Source: CAZGAH01 sp964523295 (GTDB lineage: Bacteria > Desulfobacterota > Desulfovibrionia > Desulfovibrionales > Desulfovibrionaceae). From it: a stretch of 24,049 nt of DNA. Shown piece by piece: positions 6,342 to 15,490 of the stretch (position 1 is its first letter; each line of letters begins with the position of its first letter). Location: assembly GCA_964523295.1 (NCBI GenBank), contig CAZGAH010000063.1:1-24049 (forward strand), read 5' to 3'. Both the position numbers and the translations under genes were made by a program. The notes below the pieces were generated by a model that was not told the DNA's origin, searched no databases, and was given only the letters and a program-made list of their open reading frames with translations.

Positions 6342-9338
6342 TTACCAGTCCAGGGTCGCCTTCCAGGCCGTTGCCAGCGCCTCCACAGGTTCGCGCAGCA
6401 GGGTCTGGCCCGCGTGCTCGATTGTCAGGGTGCGTTCTTCCGAGACTTCGCCCAGCGCCGCGCAGGCCTGACCGGCGAACAGGGACTCGAAACGGCTGCG
6501 ATCCTGCTGCCGGACCGTGACCAGCAACCGCCCTGCCGACTCGCTGTAGAGCAGTTCGGTCGCGGTGAGCGGAATTGCCGGCGTCGGCATGGCGTCAAGG
6601 GCCACCCTGGCGCCCAGCCGGCCGCCAATGGCCATCTCGGCCAGGGCCACGGCCAGACCGCCGTCGGACAGGTCGTGGCAGGCGGTGACCAACCCTTCCC
6701 TGACGGCCTGATGCAGCGTGCGGTAGCGCGTCCGGGAGGCCAGGGCGTCGACCTGCGGCACGGCGGCGGACGCCAGGCCCAGCTCATCGGCGAGTTCGCT
6801 GCCGCCAAGCTCGTTATCCGTATTGCCCAGGAGATAGAGCGCCTCGCCGACCGCCTTGAAATCCGAGCTGACGCACAGGGCAATGTCCGGCATGATGCCG
6901 ATTATCGTGAACAGCACCGTCGGCGGAATGGATATCTTCCGTCCGCCGCCGGTGTAGTCGTTCTTCATGGAGTCTTTGCCGGAGATGCAGGGCACGTCGT
7001 AGGCCAGGCAGAAATGGCGCAGGGCCTGATTGGCGCGCACGAGCTGCGCGAGCTTGTAGCGTCCGTCAGGGGTCTTTTCCGACTGGACCGGATCGCACCA
7101 GCAAAAGTTGTCCACGCCGGCCAGGCGGTCCGGATCGGCGCCAACGGCCACCGCGTTGCGTACGGCCTCGTCAATGGCATTGGCCATCATCCAATAGGTG
7201 TCCAGGTCGCTATAGCGGGGGCAGATGCCGTGCGCGACGACCAGCCCCTCTCGTCGATCGAGGACCGGGCGGAGCACGGCCGCGTCGGCCGGTCCGTCGG
7301 CCAGAACCCCGATCAGAGGCTTGAGCACGCTCTTGCCCTTGACCTCGTGATCGTACTGCCGGACGACGTATTCCTTGCTGCAGATGTTCAGACGTCCCAG
7401 CATCCGCCGCACCAGGGCGCCCTGATCCAGGTCCGGAGCAGGCGAGACCGCGGCAGCCGACGGGGCGGCCGGGCGCTCCCAGACGGCCTCCAGCGACATT
7501 TGCGGCAGCCCGTCGTGTAGAAAATCCATATCCAGCAGAGCCACCGGTCGACCCGCGCAGGTCACTCTGAACTGTCCGGACCGGGTAAAATGGCCCAGGG
7601 GCGTGGCCTCGACGTCCATTTCCGCGGCCAGGGCGAGAAATTCCTCGAGCGAGCGCTCCGGAACGGCCAGCGTCATGCGTTCCTGCGCCTCGGACAGCAG
7701 TATTTCCCAGGGTCGCAAACCGTCGTATTTCAGCGGCGCGCGCGCCAGGTCCATATCCGCGCCGCCGGTATCGCGGGCCATCTCGCCCACGGATGAGCTG
7801 AGACCACCGGCGCCGTTGTCGGTAATGGCGTTATACAGCCCCAGGTCGCGGGCGCGGATGATGAAATCGTACATCTTGCGCTGGGTGATCGGGTCGCCAA
7901 TCTGCACGGCCGTCGCCGGGGACTCCTGATGCAGCTCTTCGGAGGAAAAGGTGGCCCCGTGGATGCCGTCCTTGCCGATGCGCCCGCCGACCATGACAAT
8001 GGCGTCGCCGGGCAAGGCGGTCTTCTCGTGACTGGGGCGACCTGCAACCGAGCGCGGCATGATGCCCACGGTTCCGCAAAAGACCAGCGGCTTGCCCAGA
8101 TACCGCTCATGAAACACCAGGCTGCCATTGACCGTGGGGATGCCGGACTTGTTGCCTCCGTGCTCCACGCCCTCGCGCACGCCCTCCATGACGCGACGCG
8201 GATGCAGCAGCCGGGGCGGCAGTTCACCCTGATAGAACGGCGAGGCGAAGCAGAACACATCCAGATTGCACAACATCTGCGCGCCCATCCCCGTGCCCAG
8301 GGGGTCGCGGTTCACGCCCACGATGCCGGTCAGGGCGCCGCCATAGGGATCCAGGGCCGACGGGCTGTTGTGCGTCTCGACCTTGATGCAGACCGCGTGC
8401 TCGTCCGTAAAGCGGATCACCCCGGCGTTGTCCTTGAACACCGACAGGCAGAAGTCGTCATCGCCGCGGCGCGCGCGCAATACTCTGGTGGTGTCCTGGA
8501 TACAGGTCTTATACAGGCTGTCCAGCTCCGCGCAGGCGCCGGTTTCCCGGTTTTCGTAGCGGATGCGGGCGGTGAAAATCTTGTGCTTGCAGTGCTCGGA
8601 CCAGGTCTGGGCCAGACATTCGAGTTCGGCGTCCGTGGGCGATTCGGGAAATCCGGCTGCCTGGCGCCCGGCCTTGTTCTCCGGCCTGGCGTACCAGTCG
8701 CGGATGCAGTGCACCTCGTTCAGACTCAAGGCCAGGGTATTGGCCCGGCTGAACTCCACGAGCGCCTGATCGTCCATGGCGGCGAGATCGATTTCGCAAA
8801 CCTCGTCATGCGCCTCGCCCGAGACTTTGGCCGCGCGCGGGGTAAATCCCGGCGCCGCGTCCCATTCCGCCCGACTTATCAGTTCAAAGCGCTGAATAAG
8901 CTCATTGGCCAGCAGATCCCGGGCAATGTGTTCGACCCGGTCGCGTTCGAGGCGGCCGATCAGCAGATATTGCGTCGAGGTATAGACAGCGAGGCTTTCG
9001 CGCTGCGTGGCGTCCAGCCCGAGCACAAGCGCCACGGTCTCGCGGGCAGTGCGGCCCTCGTTGTCCGTAACGCCGGGCCGGAAACCGACTTCCAACGCCC
9101 AGTCGAAATCGCCGGCCAAAGGGGTCAAGGACGCGCGATGCAGGACCGGGTCGTGCAACGCCGCGGCCTCGACCACGCGCTCCAGCGAGGCATCGTCCAG
9201 GCCGGCGAGTGTAAATACGCGGACAATGTGAACGGATTCGACATCGATGCCGAGAAACTCTTTGATCTTGTGTTGCACCCGACGGCCGACAACATCCGTC
9301 ACTCCCGGGCGCAGCCCCACTTCCAGGCGTTGCAGCAT
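6342..9338 (-). CDS. purL: Phosphoribosylformylglycinamidine synthase, PurS-PurL fusion type
   Basis: This enzyme makes FGAM from FGAR, ATP and an amide donor in step 4 of purine synthesis. The product is 998 residues, longer than small PurL (about 740) and shorter than the large type with a built-in glutaminase (about 1300). The N-terminal 160 residues hold two copies of a PurS-like motif, LEVGLRPGVTDVVGR (about 5-19) and LEVGFRPGVTDNEGR (about 82-96). PurL blocks follow: TWSEHCKHKIF, KVETHNSPSALDPYGGALTG, GGNKSGIPTVNGSLVF, GGRIGKDGIHGATFSSEE, DNGAGGLSSSVGEMA, and in the second half GVDNFCWCDP and SGKDSMKNDY. No glutaminase domain is present, so a separate PurQ is expected elsewhere. ATG 9338 has a strong AGGAGA. 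It follows the polyprenyl synthase gene by 70 bases that hold a nested inverted repeat. Confidence 0.95.
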   Translation of the reverse strand: MLQRLEVGLRPGVTDVVGRRVQHKIKEFLGIDVESVHIVRVFTLAGLDDASLERVVEAAALHDPVLHRASLTPLAGDFDWALEVGFRPGVTDNEGRTARETVALVLGLDATQRESLAVYTSTQYLLIGRLERDRVEHIARDLLANELIQRFELISRAEWDAAPGFTPRAAKVSGEAHDEVCEIDLAAMDDQALVEFSRANTLALSLNEVHCIRDWYARPENKAGRQAAGFPESPTDAELECLAQTWSEHCKHKIFTARIRYENRETGACAELDSLYKTCIQDTTRVLRARRGDDDFCLSVFKDNAGVIRFTDEHAVCIKVETHNSPSALDPYGGALTGIVGVNRDPLGTGMGAQMLCNLDVFCFASPFYQGELPPRLLHPRRVMEGVREGVEHGGNKSGIPTVNGSLVFHERYLGKPLVFCGTVGIMPRSVAGRPSHEKTALPGDAIVMVGGRIGKDGIHGATFSSEELHQESPATAVQIGDPITQRKMYDFIIRARDLGLYNAITDNGAGGLSSSVGEMARDTGGADMDLARAPLKYDGLRPWEILLSEAQERMTLAVPERSLEEFLALAAEMDVEATPLGHFTRSGQFRVTCAGRPVALLDMDFLHDGLPQMSLEAVWERPAAPSAAAVSPAPDLDQGALVRRMLGRLNICSKEYVVRQYDHEVKGKSVLKPLIGVLADGPADAAVLRPVLDRREGLVVAHGICPRYSDLDTYWMMANAIDEAVRNAVAVGADPDRLAGVDNFCWCDPVQSEKTPDGRYKLAQLVRANQALRHFCLAYDVPCISGKDSMKNDYTGGGRKISIPPTVLFTIIGIMPDIALCVSSDFKAVGEALYLLGNTDNELGGSELADELGLASAAVPQVDALASRTRYRTLHQAVREGLVTACHDLSDGGLAVALAEMAIGGRLGARVALDAMPTPAIPLTATELLYSESAGRLLVTVRQQDRSRFESLFAGQACAALGEVSEERTLTIEHAGQTLLREPVEALATAWKATLDW

Positions 9339-9355
9339 CGTTTGTTCTCCTGCAC

Positions 9356-9402
9356 GCCGGGTTGTCGTTACGCGATGCCGGCCCGCATCGCCTGCACCCG
9401 GC
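9356..9402 (-). promoter_or_regulatory. Nested inverted repeat in the purL leader
   Basis: Outer arms GCCGGGT (9356-9362) and ACCCGGC (9396-9402) enclose inner arms GCGATGC (9372-9378) and GCATCGC (9385-9391); all pair perfectly. In the minus-strand transcript the structure ends a few bases before the purL Shine-Dalgarno. No T-run follows, so it is not a standard terminator. It could influence translation, processing or coupling. Confidence 0.5.
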
Positions 9403-9408
9403 CGACGG

Positions 9409-10377
9409 TTATTTCTCGCGTGTCTGAACGTATTCGAGCATTTCTTCCAGCATAGACCGCTCCATGCCCGGAGGAAAGACGGTCAGGGCCTGGCCGGCAG
9501 TACGCAGATACACACCCGCCAGTTCGCGGGCCGCGCGATCGCAGCCGCGGGCACGGACATCGCCCACCAGCCGCTCGATTTCGGCCTCGTTCAGGGCGTT
9601 GCGGGCCAGGGTGTCGGAAATGGCGGCGCGTTCGTCGTCGCCCAGTCCGCGAAGGTAGTAGAGCATCGGCAGGGTCAGTTTGCCTTCGCGCAGATCCGCG
9701 CCAACCGGCTTCCCGACCTGTTGCGTCGAGGACGAATAATCCAGCGCGTCGTCCACCAGCTGAAAGGCGATGCCAAGATTCAATCCAAAGGTCCCGGCCG
9801 CCAGCTCCACGTCCGGACCCGCGCCGGCGTACATTGCGCCGCAAACGCAGGCGGCCTGGATCAGGTAGGCGGTTTTGCCGGTCACGATGGACAGATACTG
9901 CTCCTCGGTCAGACCGGCGTCACGTATGTGCGCTATTTCCGCGATTTCACCCAGCGCGGTATGCATGATCGCCTCGGCAATGCAATCCGTCAGCCTGGCG
10001 TCGCCGGCGCGGGCCATGAGCCGGTTACCCAGGGCCAGCAACACGTCGCCGGCCAGGATGGTCCGTGTCCGGTCGAAAAGCAGGTGCGCGGCCGGCAGCC
10101 CGCGTCGCAGCACGGCGCCGTCGAGAATATCGTCATGCAACAAAGTGGCGGAGTGAAGAAACTCGAACGAACTGGCCAAGAGGTAGAGTTCTGGCCCAGA
10201 ACGTCCCAGTGCCCGCGCACAGAGCAGCATGAGCAACGGCCGCAACCGCTTGCCGCCCGCAAGCAACACATGCTCGGCGACAGGCCGGACCAGAGGGTCG
10301 AGCCGCCCCGTCTCCTCAGCCAGGACCGCGTTGATCCGAGGCTGTTCCTGTTCGATGTATCCAACCAGTTTCCGCAT
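9409..10377 (-). CDS. ispB: Polyprenyl diphosphate synthase (octaprenyl type)
   Basis: Trans-isoprenyl diphosphate synthase that extends farnesyl or geranylgeranyl diphosphate with IPP, probably to make the menaquinone side chain. The 322-residue protein has GGKRLRP (41-47), the first Asp-rich motif LLHDDILDGAVLRRG with DDxxD at 82-86, TGK (167-169), and the second Asp-rich motif QLVDDALDY (209-213). The fifth residue before the first motif is a small alanine (A77), which in this family leaves room for a long chain; this supports a long-chain synthase, but product length cannot be fixed by reading. ATG 10377 is the only good start; no strong Shine-Dalgarno is seen. It precedes purL on the same strand. 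Confidence 0.9.
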   Translation of the reverse strand: MRKLVGYIEQEQPRINAVLAEETGRLDPLVRPVAEHVLLAGGKRLRPLLMLLCARALGRSGPELYLLASSFEFLHSATLLHDDILDGAVLRRGLPAAHLLFDRTRTILAGDVLLALGNRLMARAGDARLTDCIAEAIMHTALGEIAEIAHIRDAGLTEEQYLSIVTGKTAYLIQAACVCGAMYAGAGPDVELAAGTFGLNLGIAFQLVDDALDYSSSTQQVGKPVGADLREGKLTLPMLYYLRGLGDDERAAISDTLARNALNEAEIERLVGDVRARGCDRAARELAGVYLRTAGQALTVFPPGMERSMLEEMLEYVQTREK

Positions 10378-10402
10378 GGGCAGTCTGATAGCCGCTTTTC
10401 CC

Positions 10403-10426
10403 CCGTTTACGCAAGCCGTTTTACGC
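10403..10426. promoter_or_regulatory. Direct repeat upstream of the polyprenyl synthase gene
   Basis: CCGTTTACGC (10403-10412) and CCGTTTTACGC (10416-10426) are spaced 13 bases apart, a little over one helical turn, 26-49 bases upstream of the start codon. This could be a tandem operator. Nothing else stands out in 10378-10557, and I see no clear terminator for the kinase gene there. Confidence 0.3.
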
Positions 10427-10557
10427 GCGTTAAGCCTGCATTTCCCGCCCGATCGATCCGCCGGACAGACCAGGCTTCGACATCCCCCCTGCCCTTTGTG
10501 CCCGGACGGCTTTTCAGAATGCCAGACAGGCAGACCATGGCGAGGCGAGATTGCGAA

Positions 10558-13500
10558 TCATTCCCGCCGGGAGTCCTGGCGCAAGACCCCCTCTATCACG
10601 CGCTGAAGGCCATAATAGTCAACGGGCTTGGACAAATAGCCGTTCATACCCGCCGCAAGAAATTTCTCACGGTCGCCTACCATGGCGTAGGCGGTCAATG
10701 CGACAATGGGGATATCAACCCTGTCCGCTCCGGCCTCGCCATTTCTGATACGCCGCGTGGCCTCCACGCCGTCCATCACGGGCATCTGGATGTCCATGAG
10801 CAGCAGATCGAATGGCTGCATCCGCAGGGTCTCCAGAGCCTGCTGGCCGTCCTCGACGATGCGGCAGACGCAGCCCGCCTTTTCCAGGTCCCGCGCCACC
10901 ACGAGTGCATTCAATCGATCATCTTCGGCGATAAGCACCCTGCGCNNNNNNNNNNCTCGCCGTACCCTTCAGCCGGGACATGAACTATCAGGGGCTCGAC
11001 GACAGCGTTCGACTCGGCGATACCGAAGGGAATGCTCAGGTGAAAGGCCGATCCCACGCCCTCCTCACTCTCGACGCACAGCGTACCGTTCATCAATCTG
11101 ACCAGACGCTTGACAATGGAAAGGCCAAGCCCCGCGCCCTGGTACTGGCGCGTAAAACTGCCGTCCGCCTGAGTGAATGGTTCGAAAAGCTTGTCGAATA
11201 TGTCGTCACGAATGCCCACGCCCGCGTCGCGGACGGAAAAAAGAATTCTGCACTCACGCGGCCGCGCGTGAGGCAGGGGCGTTGCCTCGACGACCACAAA
11301 ACCGGACCTGGTGAATTTGATGGCATTGCCGACCAGGTTGTTCAACACCTGTTGCAGTCGCAGGGCATCGCCACGGAGGCACGCGGGGATGCGCGGATCG
11401 ATGTCGAACCGAAAGGCAATGTCCCCCCCACTGACGGCGGGACGAAAAATCTGCTCCACGGCCCGGAGAATTGCGGCGACGTCAATGTCTTCCCGGGCAA
11501 TATCCAGCCTGTCAGCCTCGATGCGCGACAAATCCAGAATATCGCTCATCAACTGCGCCAGACGCCGGCAGGACTGGATGCCCATCTCCACGTACTGCTT
11601 CTGTGCGGCGCTACATGACTCCGAGCCGACAAGCTGCAACATACCCATGACGCCGTTGAGCGGAGTTCTCAGCTCGTGGCTCATGTTGGCCAGGAACTCG
11701 GATTTGGCCTTGTTGGCCGCTTCAGCCATTTCCTTGGCGCACACGAGCGCCATCTCGTCGTGTTTGCGCCGGGTGATATCCAGCACGCTGCCCAGAAAGT
11801 ACCGGGGCCTGCCGCTGGAGTCCCGAACGACGGTCGCGTCGAGCACGCCGTAGCGTATGCTGCCGTCTTTACGAAGAAATTGCTTTTCCATCCGAAAATG
11901 ATCTATCTCGCCACGTCCCAGCAGTGCCTGTTTGATCATATTGTTTTCCAGGCTGTCGGAAACGGTGATCTCTTTGATATGCTTTCCCACCAATTCGTGC
12001 TCCGTATATCCGAGCATGGAGCAATAGGCCTCGTTGGCGGCTTCAATATGGTAATCAAGTGAGACCCGTGCCAGGCCGATGGTCGCATGCTCGTAGATCT
12101 GCCGGAAACGCTCTTCGCTCTCCCTGAGGTTGTCCTCAGTCCGCTTTCTTTCCAGGAGAAGCATGGCGTTGGAGACATAGGCCTCCAGTTGCCGCGCATC
12201 GAACTCGTCGTAAGGCGTTGGCTTGTTGGCCACGGCAATCACTGCCTTGGCCGCGCCGAACAGGATGATCGGAACGACCAGCAGACGTTCGATCGGCACA
12301 TGCCCTGCAGGGACGCCCTTTCGCGATTCTGACGAGAAAAAATCGTTGAGCATGAGAATCGTTCCCGTACGTATGGGCTCCGCCCATATTCCGGCTTCGT
12401 CCAGGGGGAAACGGACATATCTGTCCTGAACCTGGCACTGCGTTTCCGTTTCCCTGGACCAGGCGTGCAACTCCATCGCACGCCCGTCCGGGGTGATGAA
12501 TCCGAAAAAGGCGTAGCGACTATCCGACATCCGCTGGCTTTCGGACAGCACCTGGTCGCAGAGCGCCTCGAGCGGCGCGTCGATCATCCTGTCCATTTGC
12601 CACAGGCACTCCAGCATGTCCGTGGTCCGGGCGAGTTCCTTCTCGTCCTGTTTGCGTCGGGTGGTGTCCATGACCGTGCCGTAGAGACGGGTCACCTGGC
12701 CTTGGGCGTCGTGTTCCGGCACGCCGCGCACCTGGACATGCACCAGCGCACCGTCCGGATTCGTCCTCGACAGCTCGAGTTCGTAGGATTGGCCTTTTTC
12801 GAGCGCAAGCGATACCGCCTGTCGCAACCGGATTGCGTCGTCCGGATGGTACAGGGCCAGCTGGCCGATATAGTCCGGCGGCGGCTGGTCGGGATCGAGT
12901 CCGAAAATGCGATACATCATTTCAGACCAGGTGACGACGTCGGTCTGCGGGCGCCATTCCCAATCGCCCAGGCCACCGATACGCTGCGCCTCGGTCAGAC
13001 GGAGGTTGGCGGCCAGGAGCTGCCGCTCGGACTCCACCAGCCTGGTGATATCCTGCGCGCAGGCGAACTCGAACTCCTGGCCGGCATATTCCACGTAGTT
13101 CGAGGTCACCTGTACGGAAACAAGCCTGCCGGATTTGGTCCTGTGCGTCGTGGTGAAGCTTGAGACCCGCTTTTTCTTGTACTCCGCCCATTGCCGGGCT
13201 CTGCTCTCGCGCGGAAACCCCGGGTCGAGGTCCCATACGCCCATACGCAGCAACTCCTGGCGGGAATAGCCCGAGAAGGCGCAGGCGGCGTCGTTGACGT
13301 AGACGAACCACCCCTCGGGATCGATCCAGAAAATGCTCAGTGCCGCCTTGTCTACGGAGGCCTGGGTCAGCATCAAGCGCTCGGTTATCCGCTTCCGCTC
13401 GGTGATATCCCGGGTAAAAACGACAAACTGCCCCCCCTCGTACGGCAGATACGAGGTACTGACCTCCGCCTCGATGATGATTCCATCCTTACGCCGGTGC

Positions 13501-14636
13501 CGCGTCTCGAATACCGCTCCCCCCGTGGCGATCACTGCTGCTATCCGCTGTCTGGTCTCGGCCTCGGACTCCACATCGTCGATATCCCATATCCGCAGGG
13601 CCAGCAGCTCGTCCTTCGTGTAGCCCAGCAGCCTGCAGGCAGCCTCGTTCGCACGGATGATGCGACCTTCGCAGTTAACAATCCAATACCCGTCGAATGT
13701 CGTCTCAACGGTGGCCAAGGCTTCGAGTTCGGCCTGCCTGCGCTCGGCGATGTTTCTGGCTATGCCGAACACATGAAACGTGCCGTCCTGAACGAACTTC
13801 ATGGCCTTGATTTCTACCGGAAACCTGGTTCCGTCCTTGCGCCGGTGTTCACTCGTGATGATCGAGGGAGTGTTTTCAGGCGCCGTGTTCCACTGATCCA
13901 GGTAATCCTGCTGCAGCGCGAGCGCGTCTATGTCCGCGATGTTCATGTTCAGCAATTCTTCCCGGGAAAAGCCCGTATCGACGGTGGCCTGCGCATTGAC
14001 ATCCAGGATGCGTCCCTCCGCATCGGCCAGGTAAAAGGCGTCCCGCGCATAATCGGCAAAACGTCGAAAGCGTTCTTCGCTGTCCTTCAGCCGTTCCCGT
14101 ATCCGTTTTCGCTCGGTAATGTCGGTTATTCCCTCCAGCACCTGGACGACCGCTCCGGCATCATCCAGAACAGGCTGGGAGGCGATGGCGTACCATCGAT
14201 CGCGGTCGGAGTCGTAGCGCTCCGTACGGGCTGGCTGGCCGGTTTCGAAGGTCAAACGCGCCGGGCATCCCGGGCAGGGCGTCGCGCTGTCCAGAAAAAA
14301 GGCATGGCAGCTCCGGATTTCGGCGGAAGCGCGTGGGAACAGACGGTGTATGTGTTCGTTGACCCAGGCGATAGACAGGTCCGGATTGATAAGACAGAGG
14401 CCGGTATCCAGGGAGGCGAGGATGCTGTGCAGCCGGTCCCGCTCGGCGCGCAGCGAGTGTTCCGACCGTTTCACCTCACGCTGATCATACGCTACGCACC
14501 CGGCGCCGGTGCCATCCTCGGACTGCGCACGCCGCGGTCTTGAAAGTTCAGCTGCGGCCCTGAGCCGGGCATTCTCCTCGCGAAGCGCTTGCAGCTCGGC
14601 AACGAGCTGCCCCTTGCTCTTGTCGTACTCCTGCAT
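10558..14636 (-). CDS. Cytoplasmic multi-PAS hybrid histidine kinase (one assembly gap)
   Basis: Domains by residue: N-terminal coiled coil (1-65), PAS1 (66-175), PAS2 (185-300), PAS3 (305-415), PAS4 (422-535), PAS5 (545-662), GAF (670-832), PAS6 (838-958), HisKA with FLANMSHELRTPLNG (phospho-acceptor H987), HATPase_c with NLVGNAIKFT (N box, about 1100-1109), DAGVGI (G1) and GAGLGLSI (G2), ending near 1205. A C-terminal REC domain (VLIAEDD, LLLMDIQMPVMDG, VALTAYA, YLSKPVD) follows the 10-N gap and is read in another frame because of the placeholder length. About 1355 residues in all. No membrane segment is seen, so it should sense a cytoplasmic signal. PAS1 carries C110, C121 and C124 in a C-x10-CPGC pattern. 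Start ATG 14636 has GGGAG at seven bases; the open frame continues to 15104 but the extra part is not protein-like. The output partner is unknown. Confidence 0.92.
10946..10955. other. Assembly gap (10 N) between kinase and REC domains
   Basis: Placeholder of ten N. The kinase frame and the REC frame (RVLIAEDD) differ across it, so for one continuous protein the true length must be 2 modulo 3 (8, 11, 14 and so on). Confidence 0.85.
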
Positions 14637-14739
14637 TCCGTCACTCCCGAAGACGTTGATGGACGCAACCCTGACGAACAAAAAAACGCTACGCAATCTG
14701 TCCGGCGCTGGAGCGATTCCTTTTCGAAAAAAGAACAGA

Positions 14740-14768
14740 TTATTACCGGATACCGAAAAACAGGACAA
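14740..14768 (-). promoter_or_regulatory. Candidate promoter of the hybrid kinase gene
   Basis: On the minus strand, TTGTCC (14768-14763), a 17-base spacer and TAATAA (14745-14740). Transcription would start near 14733 and give a leader of about 97 bases before ATG 14636. Confidence 0.45.
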
Positions 14769-14787
14769 GCGGCAAGTTGTCATTTCA

Positions 14788-14805
14788 CTGGCGGGATATT
14801 GCCAG
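14788..14805. promoter_or_regulatory. Inverted repeat upstream of the kinase promoter
   Basis: CTGGC and GCCAG are separated by eight bases (GGGATATT). It sits about 20 bases upstream of the kinase -35 box, a plausible position for an activator or repressor site. Confidence 0.3.
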
Positions 14806-15091
14806 CACCAAATGCAACGGCCTGTTTCAGGGCGTGCCGAATCGTATAGTAAGTAATGAATTGGAATGGTTGCGATTGCGCACGATGACAGCCCTGGCAG
14901 ATTTGAAACAGATCGAGCGACGCAACCGACATCCGGATACCAGCAGGCAATCATTGTCAATACACAAATCAGGATCGAAAACTGCTTGCCAGGAAACCCC
15001 CTGCCGCCGTCGCCCTGGCCAGATTGAACGAAGTCGGAATCCCGCGGCCAGGGAAGATGTAAAAAAGGCTGGAATTCAAAGGCATTATTTT

Positions 15092-15123
15092 GCTTGTCAG
15101 GCAAGCGCCGACGGTGTTATTAT
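15092..15123 (+). promoter_or_regulatory. Promoter of the HU-cheV-cheD unit with overlapping palindrome
   Basis: TTGTCA (15094-15099), an 18-base spacer and TATTAT (15118-15123). The -35 box lies inside a near-palindrome GCTTGTCAGGCAAGC (15092-15106), so a protein bound there would block it. A related TGCTTGCCAGG is at 14983-14993. Confidence 0.6.
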
Positions 15124-15173
15124 ACAAACGTTTGACTACAGGTACGCCGCTTGCGTCAACAAAGGGGGCTGGT

Positions 15174-15449
15174 ATGAACAAGGGCGAAATCATCAAGGCG
15201 TTGGCCGAGGATGCGGATTTGCTTCAGAACGAAGCCTCGGTCTACGTGGACACCTTTTTTTCCTCCATGCGCCAGGCGCTGCTCAATGGAGATCGGGTGG
15301 AGATCCGGGGCTTCGGTTCGTTCAAGGTGAAACAATACAAAGGATACCGCGGTCGCAATCCCAAATCCGGCAAGTCGGTCGACGTCGCTCCCAAGCGACT
15401 GCCGATCTTCAGACCCGGCAAAGAGCTTAAGGATATGGTCAACACCTGA
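15174..15449 (+). CDS. HU/IHF-family DNA-binding protein
   Basis: A 91-residue histone-like protein that binds and bends DNA as a dimer. It matches the family over its whole length: N-terminal helices starting MNKGEIIKALAEDADL, the beta-sheet block VEIRGFGSFKVKQYKGYRGR (RGFGSF is typical), the DNA-binding arm RNPKSGKSVDVAPKRLPIF and the end RPGKELKDMVN. ATG 15174 has a purine-rich AAAGGGGG eight bases upstream. Starts farther upstream would extend through the promoter. Whether it is HU-like or IHF-like cannot be settled; family members in these bacteria are numerous. It is 41 bases before cheV and likely co-transcribed with it. Confidence 0.92.
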   Translation: MNKGEIIKALAEDADLLQNEASVYVDTFFSSMRQALLNGDRVEIRGFGSFKVKQYKGYRGRNPKSGKSVDVAPKRLPIFRPGKELKDMVNT

Positions 15450-15490
15450 TGGCGGAATGCCGCAACAGCTGACGCCAAGGGAGCAGGCAC

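Larger units (their letters stand above)
14637..15091. other. Divergent non-coding region between kinase and HU genes
   Basis: No convincing gene. Frames that remain open across it are extensions of neighbouring genes without protein-like composition. It contains a kinase promoter candidate, an inverted repeat CTGGC-N8-GCCAG (14788-14805), and two loosely similar stretches beginning CCTGGCAGATTTGAA (about 14891) and CCTGGCCAGATTGAA (about 15015). Confidence 0.5.

Noticed and set aside
7929..9455. 508-codon + strand frame opposite purL
   Set aside because: Antisense shadow of a conserved gene in GC-rich DNA; no recognisable motif.
9247..10983. 578-codon + strand frame opposite the polyprenyl synthase and kinase genes
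   Set aside because: Spans two genes and an assembly gap on the other strand; low-complexity shadow translation.
14637..15104. N-terminal extension of the hybrid kinase by 156 residues
   Set aside because: Not protein-like, lies over promoter elements, and ATG 14636 has a good ribosome site followed by a coiled-coil start.
14777..15430. 217-codon + strand frame covering the intergenic region and the HU gene
   Set aside because: The downstream half is the HU gene in the wrong frame, and the upstream half has no recognisable features.
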